Shown here: one piece after another, positions 14,704 through 21,061 of the stretch
Layout of the letters: each line of letters opens with the position of its first letter
How positions within the stretch are numbered: the first letter of the stretch is position 1
NCBI GenBank assembly: GCA_964637705.1
Contig: CAZWVM010000032.1
Span: 1 to 24,007, forward strand
DNA: 24,007 nucleotides
Direction: 5' to 3'
DNA from: CAZWVM01 sp964637705
GTDB lineage: Bacteria > UBA8481
Program-made: the position numbers and the translations under genes
Notes under the pieces: model-generated
The model's input: only the letters and a program-made list of their open reading frames with translations
Told to the model about the DNA's origin: nothing
Databases searched by the model: none

Positions 14704-14955
14704 TCAGTCGATCCGGCCGAGGGCGGCTTCCGCGAGCCGGCGGGCGGTGTCGAGCTTCAGGTCATTCACCTCGTAACCCTCGATGCGCGCACCCGAGGAC
14801 TCCTCGATGCGCCCCAGGATCCGCAGGAGCCCGAAGGAATTGACGAGACCGGAGGTGAAGAGAGGCTCGTCGATGCCGAGGGGAGAGGGGCGACGAAGGA
14901 GCACGCGACCGGCGTACCCGGCGATCTCCTCGGCCAGCTCGGCGACCTTGTCCAT
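14704..14955 (-). CDS. Acyl carrier protein, DltC-like
   Basis: The 83-residue product starts MDKVAELAEEIAG and carries the phosphopantetheine site in LFTSGLVNSFGLLRIL (Ser40). The wording resembles DltC (LFDSGLLDSMG), and the later LKLDTARRLAEAA corresponds to the third helix region. The residue before the serine is Asn rather than the usual Asp. ATG 14955 is preferred because a promoter-like pair ends seven bases before it; ATG 14964 (MGPMDK) and a further upstream ATG at 14988 in the same frame are alternatives. It is the first gene of the operon that continues with ligase, DltX-like peptide, MBOAT and formyltransferase. Confidence 0.85.
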   Translation of the reverse strand: MDKVAELAEEIAGYAGRVLLRRPSPLGIDEPLFTSGLVNSFGLLRILGRIEESSGARIEGYEVNDLKLDTARRLAEAALGRID

Positions 14956-14962
14956 GGGACCC

Positions 14963-14991
14963 ATCGTAATGCCCGGGATGGGAGACATCAA
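14963..14991 (-). promoter_or_regulatory. Candidate promoter of the carrier-ligase-MBOAT operon
   Basis: On the minus strand TTGATG (14991-14986) is followed after 17 bases by TACGAT (14968-14963), each four of six to consensus. The ATG at 14955 begins after seven further bases, so the transcript would be leaderless or nearly so; no ribosome binding site is seen before it. The -35 element lies within the left arm of an inverted repeat. Confidence 0.4.
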
Positions 14992-15043
14992 CGGCCGCCT
15001 GCCGCGAAGAAGCCCCGGCACGTTCGCGCCTTTGCCGTTGATG
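14986..15043. repeat. 10-base inverted repeat between divergent genes
   Basis: CATCAACGGC (14986-14995) and GCCGTTGATG (15034-15043) are perfect inverted copies with 38 bases between them. Each arm contains the TTGATG that serves as a possible -35 element for the gene reading outward. The arrangement could be a paired operator for one regulator controlling both directions, or could follow simply from two similar promoters facing apart. Confidence 0.6.
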
Positions 15044-15067
15044 CCGCGCCGAGACTGACCGTATGCT
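15038..15067 (+). promoter_or_regulatory. Candidate promoter of the DUF2142-like gene
   Basis: TTGATG (15038-15043) is followed after 18 bases by TATGCT (15062-15067), four of six each. Six bases later comes the ATG at 15074, so transcription would start at or very near the start codon. It mirrors the opposing promoter. Confidence 0.4.
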
Positions 15068-15073
15068 TCTCCC

Positions 15074-16417
15074 ATGGACTCGAGGCGCTTCGTCGCGGTG
15101 CTGGCTCTCGTGGCGGCCGCCCACGCGATGATCTGGACCTGCCTCGTGCCCCCGGGCCAGGGCGGCGACGAGGACGGGCATTTCGCCTACGTCGAATTCC
15201 TTCTCTGGAAGAAACGAATCCCGGTCATGAACGTGGATTTCAACCTGACGAAGAACTTCCGTTCCGCCCTCAACGAGACCGATTTCGCGATGGTCCGTAT
15301 GAATCCATTCGCCCGGACGCGCTTCATCGAGATCGTCGACCGGCATCCGCCGGACGAGATGGAGCCGAACGCGCACTGGTGCGGACCGGCCGCGGGACCG
15401 CCGCTCTACTACCTGCTCGCGGCGCCCGCCGCGGCCCTCGCCGTTCATGGCGGCGTGATCGACAGGCTCTATGCCGCCCGGCTCCTGGGCGCGGCGCTGG
15501 CGGCGTGCGCGGCGGCGCTCGGGTTTCTCGCGGCGCGCTGCCTCGTCGGCGACGGCCCCCTGGCCCGGACGACGGGCTGGATCCTGGCGCTGCAACCCCA
15601 GGCCCATTTCATCTTCGGCTGCGTGACGGCCGACGCCGGGACGATGGTGGCCGTCGCCCTGTCCCTCTGGTTCCTGGCTTGCATCGCCCGCGGCGCTTCG
15701 ACGGCCGGTTGGGCCACGGGCGCCGGGCTTGCCGCCGGCGCCGCCTACCTGATGAAACCGTTCGCGGGCTCGATGCTTCCCGCGATCGCCGCGGCCTTTC
15801 TCCTCCACGGCACGATGAAGGACCGGGCACGGGCCTGGTTCGCGACCGCGGCCGCGGCGGCCCTTCTCTGCCTGCCCTGGCTGGCCTGGTCCTATCACCA
15901 TTACGGCGGCCCGAGCGGCTTCTCTCTCTTCCGCTCCCCCAGTCCCGACCCCCTCCACCGGATCCTGCTGGATGCCCTGAGGCAGACGACACCGTGGACG
16001 CTATTCTCCCAGGCCGTGGGAGTTTTCGGCCACCTCGACGCCCCACTTCCGGTCTGGCTGCGCCTCGCCGTCGCGGTTCTCTTCTCGGCCGGCTGGCTGC
16101 GATTCGCCTGGCTGGCGATGAGAAGGAGAATCCCGGCTCCGTTGCTCGTTTTCGCCCTTGCGCCGATCATCCACACGCTCTTCGTCTTCGCCGTGCGCGT
16201 CTGGACCACGGCCTCGACCGGATACGCGATGGGCCTTCAGGGGCGTTACTTCTTCCTGCCGCTCGCCGCCTGGATCCTGCCGTGCCTGATCGGCCTGGAC
16301 GACCCGGGCTGGCCTGCGCCCGTCCGACGGGGCGTGAGTCGGATCTTGAGAGCGGGCGCTCTCTTCCTCGCCCTGTACGCGATCGGCTGGACCGTGATAC
16401 CGAGGTATTACCTGTGA
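15074..16417 (+). CDS. Polytopic membrane protein, DUF2142/GT-C-like
   Basis: The 447-residue protein has a membrane span at residues 5-25, then VPPGQGGDEDGHFAY (Asp32, Glu33, His36), the P-x-D-E-x-x-H-F pattern of the DUF2142 family in the first outer loop, and about ten further spans. A conserved-looking PNAHWCGPAAGPPLYYLLA segment ends the first loop. DUF2142 proteins are found in glycan loci and are thought to be GT-C-type glycosyltransferases; donor and acceptor are unknown. The start ATG follows a promoter-like pair by six bases. Its stop overlaps the next gene as GTGA. The divergent partner is the carrier-protein operon. Confidence 0.72.
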   Translation: MDSRRFVAVLALVAAAHAMIWTCLVPPGQGGDEDGHFAYVEFLLWKKRIPVMNVDFNLTKNFRSALNETDFAMVRMNPFARTRFIEIVDRHPPDEMEPNAHWCGPAAGPPLYYLLAAPAAALAVHGGVIDRLYAARLLGAALAACAAALGFLAARCLVGDGPLARTTGWILALQPQAHFIFGCVTADAGTMVAVALSLWFLACIARGASTAGWATGAGLAAGAAYLMKPFAGSMLPAIAAAFLLHGTMKDRARAWFATAAAAALLCLPWLAWSYHHYGGPSGFSLFRSPSPDPLHRILLDALRQTTPWTLFSQAVGVFGHLDAPLPVWLRLAVAVLFSAGWLRFAWLAMRRRIPAPLLVFALAPIIHTLFVFAVRVWTTASTGYAMGLQGRYFFLPLAAWILPCLIGLDDPGWPAPVRRGVSRILRAGALFLALYAIGWTVIPRYYL

Positions 16418-16938
16418 AGGCGCGCCTGCCCGTTCTTCTCGTGACGATCGCGCTCGTCGCGGGGCCGCTTCTCGTCTTTCCCATCGGTTTCTCGGCGGGA
16501 GACGGATCGGGAGACGAGGTCGTCTATGCCGGCCTGGCGGCGGTGGAGGTGGTGACTCCCGAGGCGGAGTTCGGACGGATCGGTGAGGTCCGACTGGAAA
16601 AGGACGGAGTGCCCATGGACGCGCATGCGCCCGTTCCCGGCCGGCGTTCCGTGGGCGTGCGCTCGGCGATCTTCAGGTTGCGCGAGCCCCTGGGCGGTCC
16701 CGGGGGCCGGATCCGTGTCACGGCCCCCTTTCTCGTCAACGCTCGCAACCTGTATGAACCGGTTTTCCGGGAACGCGTGCGGATTCTCCTCCATCGCCTT
16801 TCGGTCAACAAGTCGATCCCGGTTCTCCTCGTGATGGGGCTCGCGCCTCTCATCTTCGCGGGAGGAATCCTCTTCCTGTCTTCGATGCCGGACGGCGAGG
16901 ATGATTCAGGGGCGCTTCGGGAGCAGGGGCAGGGCTGA
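16414..16938 (+). CDS. Unrecognised 174-residue membrane protein coupled to the DUF2142-like gene
   Basis: The GTG at 16414 overlaps the preceding stop (GTGA). An N-terminal hydrophobic span (about residues 4-26) is followed by an outer domain of about 100 residues (VEVVTPEAEFGRIGEV ... RIRVTAPFLVNARNLYEPVF), a second span (about 134-155) and a short acidic cytoplasmic tail. The outer domain looks beta-rich. I do not recognise a family. Coupling suggests a partner of the membrane glycosyltransferase. The 3' end overlaps the opposing SGNH gene by 33 bases. Confidence 0.7.
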   Translation: MKARLPVLLVTIALVAGPLLVFPIGFSAGDGSGDEVVYAGLAAVEVVTPEAEFGRIGEVRLEKDGVPMDAHAPVPGRRSVGVRSAIFRLREPLGGPGGRIRVTAPFLVNARNLYEPVFRERVRILLHRLSVNKSIPVLLVMGLAPLIFAGGILFLSSMPDGEDDSGALREQGQG

Positions 16939-18078
16939 GTCGGCGATCATGGCGGCGAGGAGCTGGTGCCCATCGTCGCTCAGGTGGTTGTGGTCCGTGA
17001 AGAGCCTGCGGCCCTCGAGGATCCGGTCGTGGAAGGCGTCCCACGGGTCGAGGACGACCTCGAAGGGGGCCTCGAGAACGGCCCTGCGCATGCGTGTGTT
17101 GGCTCTCAATCCCCAGGCGTCGAGATCGAGGGCCTCCCGGTAGAGAGCCAGCGCGGTCGCCGTATCTCCGCCCATCCTGCGCGCCCCGGCTTCTTCCCAG
17201 AGTTCGCGGGCGTTCGCGCCGGGACGACGCGGGGGTTCGAGCACGTTCGGAATCGAGGGAATGGCGATGAGGCGCGCCCCGATTCCGCCCGCCGCGGCGG
17301 CGATTTCGGCGAAGCGCGCGCGTGCACCGGGCAGCACCGCGTTTTCCTCGCCGGTGAATGCCGCGTGCGCGGCCTCGGCTTCCCGCGCCGGGCTTTCGCG
17401 AACGCCGCGGGGCGGTTCTCCCATGCGCAGGACGCGGTCCCTCTCCAGGCTCGTCTCGTCCGAGCGGATGACGCGGAGGAAGACGCGGCCGCTCCAGGTG
17501 GAGAGGACGAGCCACCGCAGTTTCGCCCTCAGCGAGGCGTCGTCGATGTAGGAGGAGCGGATGCGCGATTCGATGTACTCGTTGTCGCCGACATAGAGGA
17601 CGACGAGCGAGGGGCGGAAGATCGCCGCATCCCTCAGCATGAATCGGATCCGGTCCGAACCGAATCCGGGGACACCCAGGTTGATGACCTCGACCGGGCG
17701 ACCGGCGCGGGGCGGGAGAATCTCCTCGAGGCGGCGCGCGAAGGAGGTTTCCACGAGCCCGGTATCGGAGGTGGAGAGGAGCCCGCGCGCGGAGGATCCG
17801 CCGAGCACGACGATGCGCATCGTGTCGCCGCCCGCCTCGATGAGCCACGACTCCGTCGACGCTCCGCAGCCCCACATGTCGGGGTTGATCTCGGCCCGCC
17901 CGCCGGGCCGCTCGACGATCATGCGGTGAGAGGGATCGAAGCCGAGACGGGGATCCATGCGGACCCAGTTGCTGTCACGCCATCCGTACCAGGCGCCGGC
18001 CTCGAATAGGAGAATCGGGGCGAGAAAGATGGCGAGATCGCGGACCAGGTGAAACCATCGATACGGGGAGCCGTTCAT
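16906..18078 (-). CDS. Membrane-anchored SGNH-hydrolase-like protein
   Basis: The 390-residue protein has an N-terminal span (about residues 11-32) and a periplasmic or extracytoplasmic SGNH domain. Block I is VVLGGSSARG with Ser95 as likely nucleophile; block II is NLGVPGFGSD; block III is YVGDNEYI, with Asn in an altered G-x-N-D; block V is TDHNHLSDDGH near the C-terminus, providing Asp and His. Such proteins are esterases or O-acyltransferases, including DltD and AlgJ/AlgX. The ATG overlaps the upstream membrane glycosyltransferase gene as ATGA. With an MBOAT system nearby it is a candidate for final acyl transfer or for deacylation; which one is unknown. Confidence 0.8.
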   Translation of the reverse strand: MNGSPYRWFHLVRDLAIFLAPILLFEAGAWYGWRDSNWVRMDPRLGFDPSHRMIVERPGGRAEINPDMWGCGASTESWLIEAGGDTMRIVVLGGSSARGLLSTSDTGLVETSFARRLEEILPPRAGRPVEVINLGVPGFGSDRIRFMLRDAAIFRPSLVVLYVGDNEYIESRIRSSYIDDASLRAKLRWLVLSTWSGRVFLRVIRSDETSLERDRVLRMGEPPRGVRESPAREAEAAHAAFTGEENAVLPGARARFAEIAAAAGGIGARLIAIPSIPNVLEPPRRPGANARELWEEAGARRMGGDTATALALYREALDLDAWGLRANTRMRRAVLEAPFEVVLDPWDAFHDRILEGRRLFTDHNHLSDDGHQLLAAMIADSALPLLPKRP

Positions 18079-19637
18079 CGCGAGGCCGGACCGGAGTCGA
18101 CCGGATCCGCCGCCTGCGCGCGATCCAGGATATAGATGTCGGGGATCGGGTAGAGCCAGTCCTCGGGGGCGCCGTCGAGTGAATATCGGAAGGGGCCCAG
18201 CCGGGGTTCGCGGCGGAACCGTTTCACGAGTCTCGCGTCCGGCCATCTCCGCACTGCCTCCTCGAGAGGCAATTCGCGATTCGTGGCCACGATCCAGGCC
18301 GCGGTATCTCCCTCACGCCGCGTGAGAAGAGAGACGGGGTTGCGGTCGACGTCGAGGTGAGGACCCAGGTGCCAGTCCCAGACGGCGATGGATTCTCCCG
18401 GCGGCACGTTCGTCTCGACCCACGCCTGGGCTTCACTGCGCACGTCCGGGAGACGATAGGCATCGAGGTAGGCGAGAGTGGGAATCGCGGCGGAGACGAC
18501 GGCGAGGGCGGCGACCGCGATGCGAATGCGGCGGGGAAGAGAGAGGAGCATCTGCGCGACGAGAAGCAGAAGCGGCGGGATGATCGCGATCTCCCGTCGC
18601 ATGAAGGCGGGTCCCGAGCGCAGGATGACGAGGGAATAGGGAAGAATCCAGGCGAGGAGGAGAAGATCCGACCTTTTCCGCCTGAGGATTGCGGCGATCA
18701 CGGCGGCGGCCGCGAGAAACGCGACCGGCGAGGAAACGGCATAGGCGAGATAGCCGGCGAAGCGGAAGAGGCTGGGCACCTGGGAGCCGACATGGGCGCG
18801 GATGTGGGCGAAGCTCCGTCCCACGTCCTCGCCGGCGAACAGGTAAGGCGTCGTCATGAGAAAGACGACTGCGGCCGCAAGGACCGCCGCCGCGAGCCGG
18901 CCGTCCTCCCGGCACGGGGAGAAGCGGCGAGGCCGGACCATCAGGTGCGCGGCGAGCAACGGGAGAAACATGAGCGCCGAATCGTACAGGGTGCCGACGG
19001 CGAGGCCGAGACAAACTCCCGTGCGCACGTAACTCCACGTCCGGGGATCCCCGGACAGCTTCCACGCGGATGCGACGGTCACTATCGAGAGCAGATTGGC
19101 AAGCACATGGGGCGTCGCGACCGAGGAGATCGCGGTGTGACCCGTGGAGAAGGCGAGGAGCGATGCCGCGAGAATACCGCTTCCGGCGCCGTGTAGCATT
19201 CTTCCCAGGTGTGCGATCCCGATGATCCCGACGAGCGACGCTGTGAGCGCCACGAGTCTCAGCACGAGGTAGATCTTCGCCAGTTCTTCCGGGTGCGCCT
19301 CGTAGAAGGCGCGGTCCGAAACCAGCGTCACCGCGCCCAGAATCGCGGAAGCCCTCAGCGCTGCGCCCCCCACATAGACCATAAGGCTGGGAAAGATGAA
19401 GAAGCGAGGATTCCAATCTCCCTGGGAAGGTCGCATGTTCTCGAAGACACGGACCAGGTGAGCTTCGTCCGACAGGTAGGGCCAGGAATGGTGACGGTCC
19501 GGCAGGCCCCAGGCCAGGGCGGGAATCCGTAGGAGCGCCGCCACGATGACGACCAGGAGCAGGGCGGCCCCGAAGGAACGACGGGGTCCAAGAGCATCCG
19601 CATCCAACGATCCGCCGGAACTCAGAGAAGGATTCAC
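18075..19637 (-). CDS. Polytopic membrane glycosyltransferase, GT39/ArnT-like (GT-C)
   Basis: Starting from GTG 19637, the product has 520 residues. After a first span (about residues 22-42), the outer loop contains PYLSDEAHLVRVFENM with Asp57-Glu58, the acidic pair typical of GT39 enzymes, followed by FFIFPSLMVYVGG. About ten further spans follow, then a soluble C-terminal region of about 120 residues (AQAWVETNVPPGESIAVWDW). GT39-like enzymes transfer a sugar from a polyprenyl-phosphate donor at the outer face of the membrane. A TTG at 19676 would add 13 residues; neither start has a strong ribosome binding site. It is followed by the SGNH gene with an ATGA overlap. Confidence 0.78.
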   Translation of the reverse strand: MNPSLSSGGSLDADALGPRRSFGAALLLVVIVAALLRIPALAWGLPDRHHSWPYLSDEAHLVRVFENMRPSQGDWNPRFFIFPSLMVYVGGAALRASAILGAVTLVSDRAFYEAHPEELAKIYLVLRLVALTASLVGIIGIAHLGRMLHGAGSGILAASLLAFSTGHTAISSVATPHVLANLLSIVTVASAWKLSGDPRTWSYVRTGVCLGLAVGTLYDSALMFLPLLAAHLMVRPRRFSPCREDGRLAAAVLAAAVVFLMTTPYLFAGEDVGRSFAHIRAHVGSQVPSLFRFAGYLAYAVSSPVAFLAAAAVIAAILRRKRSDLLLLAWILPYSLVILRSGPAFMRREIAIIPPLLLLVAQMLLSLPRRIRIAVAALAVVSAAIPTLAYLDAYRLPDVRSEAQAWVETNVPPGESIAVWDWHLGPHLDVDRNPVSLLTRREGDTAAWIVATNRELPLEEAVRRWPDARLVKRFRREPRLGPFRYSLDGAPEDWLYPIPDIYILDRAQAADPVDSGPASR

Positions 19638-19683
19638 GTTGCGTCCGAGGTTAGCCAAATCCCGCGCACGGGGCAAGAATGGC

Positions 19684-20832
19684 TCACAACGGCGCGGAAC
19701 GATCCACGCCGATCACTTCGCCTCCGACGACGCCCGCCAATGCATCCGCCCCCGCGGGCGTCAAGTGGCAGACGTCGACGAAGAGTTCCTCGCGACCCGA
19801 CATCGGGGTCGCGGCGTCGATCACCACGGCGCCCTCGTCGCGCGCCACGTCGACCACGGCCGCCCGGTACTCGGCGAAGCGGCGCAGGATCCAGCCTTCG
19901 TCCAGGAGAGCGCCGAGGTCCTTGCCGAGATCCATGGCGTGTCCGAGCCGCCGGGCCCGCTCTCCGGGAGAGAGGGAGGCGTCGAGGGCCGAGGGGAAAA
20001 GGACGAGGAAGACGCGCGCGCCGTTCCGCCGCGCGAGCCGCACCATCGAGGCGAGGTTCGCGCGGAAAATGGATCGAGCGCGCGAGTCATCCTCGTCGTC
20101 GCCGGGCACGCATGGGGCCGTGAGATCGTCCGAGGGAGGCGTCGACCAGTCCGTCGGCCGGCCGGCGAGCCTGAGCGCCCGCTCGACCAGCTCGGGCAGG
20201 AGGAGGCCCGGCCAGGAACGTCCGGCGTGCCGCGGCAGATCCAGCGGCAGGTCGGGAACGCAGCCGGGATCGACGAGACCGTAACGCGTATGAGCGGGAT
20301 TGATCGCGGCGAAGATGTCGTTGAATCCCTCCATGATGACGACGATCTCGGCATCGACCTTGTGCAGGCGCCCGGCCATGTCGCGCAGGTTGGAGGAGGT
20401 GTTGCGGAGAAAGAACGCGGCGTTGACGACCTCGAAGGCTCGTTCGGGTTTTCGTTCCTCCAGAAAATGTCTCAGACGTGCCGGGTAGCATTCGTCATCC
20501 GACAACCGGTAACCGAGCGTCGTCGAACCGCCGATGCACAGGATCCTGCAAGGCGACGAAGGCCGGATCTCGACGGCCGACCCCGTCGAGCGGAATCCCC
20601 GGGCATCGAACGTGAACCGCTTCGGGCCGATCACGCGACCGAGGAGATCGGTATCGGCGAACGGGATGACGAAGCCCTGGGACGGCTCGGCTCTCATCCC
20701 GAGGAGCGGATCGAAATGGTGGCGCGGAATCTGGCGTGGCCCATGGGTGAGGATGAGCAGCCTGTCCGCCAGGATGAATCCGATGACCAGGCTTGATAGA
20801 GCGAGCAGGAGGCGAAGGTAGGTCTTCATCAT
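19684..20832 (-). CDS. Second membrane-anchored SGNH-hydrolase-like protein
   Basis: The 382-residue protein begins MMKTYLRLLLALS, with a single span at about residues 5-24. The outer domain has FTFDARGFRS, block I ILCIGGSTTLGY with the likely nucleophile serine, block III IMEGFNDIF with a canonical G-x-N-D, and block V DVCHLTPAGAD with Asp and His. All four SGNH blocks are therefore intact. ATG 20868 in the same frame is a longer alternative, but it would place a good TATAAT inside the coding region. The product probably cleaves or transfers an ester on an envelope glycan. It is first in a minus-strand series with the GT39-like and SGNH genes downstream. Confidence 0.8.
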   Translation of the reverse strand: MMKTYLRLLLALSSLVIGFILADRLLILTHGPRQIPRHHFDPLLGMRAEPSQGFVIPFADTDLLGRVIGPKRFTFDARGFRSTGSAVEIRPSSPCRILCIGGSTTLGYRLSDDECYPARLRHFLEERKPERAFEVVNAAFFLRNTSSNLRDMAGRLHKVDAEIVVIMEGFNDIFAAINPAHTRYGLVDPGCVPDLPLDLPRHAGRSWPGLLLPELVERALRLAGRPTDWSTPPSDDLTAPCVPGDDEDDSRARSIFRANLASMVRLARRNGARVFLVLFPSALDASLSPGERARRLGHAMDLGKDLGALLDEGWILRRFAEYRAAVVDVARDEGAVVIDAATPMSGREELFVDVCHLTPAGADALAGVVGGEVIGVDRSAPL

Positions 20833-20848
20833 GAACACTTTCGGCGCA

Positions 20849-20876
20849 ATTATATCGGGCAATTCCATCGCGTCAT
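20849..20876 (-). promoter_or_regulatory. Probable promoter of the SGNH / GT39 / SGNH series
   Basis: On the minus strand a perfect TATAAT (20854-20849) lies 16 bases after ATGACG (20876-20871, four of six). Transcription would start near 20842, leaving a leader of about ten bases before ATG 20832. No clear ribosome binding site precedes that ATG. Confidence 0.45.
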
Positions 20877-21061
20877 CGGGGATCGTTGAGAGTGACGCGT
20901 GACATAAAAAACTGAAAATATTGGCGATAAATGCATTTCACAACGGAATATTCTATTGTGATACCAATGATAATTCAATCACTTGACAATCAACTCAATT
21001 GATTGCACGATTCCCCAATCATCGTGATTCATTTCTCATTGATAGAGTCCCCGAGGCACTC
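20869..21061. other. AT-rich divergent intergenic region
   Basis: From 20881 to 21000 only 40 of 120 bases are G or C (33%), in sharp contrast to the GC-rich coding DNA on both sides. It separates the minus-strand SGNH gene from the plus-strand molybdopterin enzyme. It contains a perfect TTGACA (20983-20988) and a dyad at 20987-21005. No convincing ORF or RNA gene is seen in it. Confidence 0.7.
20987..21005. repeat. 7-base dyad, possible operator for the molybdopterin enzyme gene
   Basis: CAATCAA (20987-20993) and TTGATTG (20999-21005) are perfect inverted copies with five bases between them. The dyad follows directly on TTGACA (20983-20988), where a -35/-10 spacer would lie, and is 57 bases before the ATG at 21062. 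No good -10 element is visible at the right distance from that TTGACA. Such a position would suit a repressor; no regulator is identified. Confidence 0.45.

Noticed and set aside
14695..16413. Upstream extension of the 174-residue protein frame through the DUF2142-like gene
   Set aside because: The extension is an Arg/Pro/Gly-rich shadow of the real frame; the GTG at 16414 coincides with the preceding stop.
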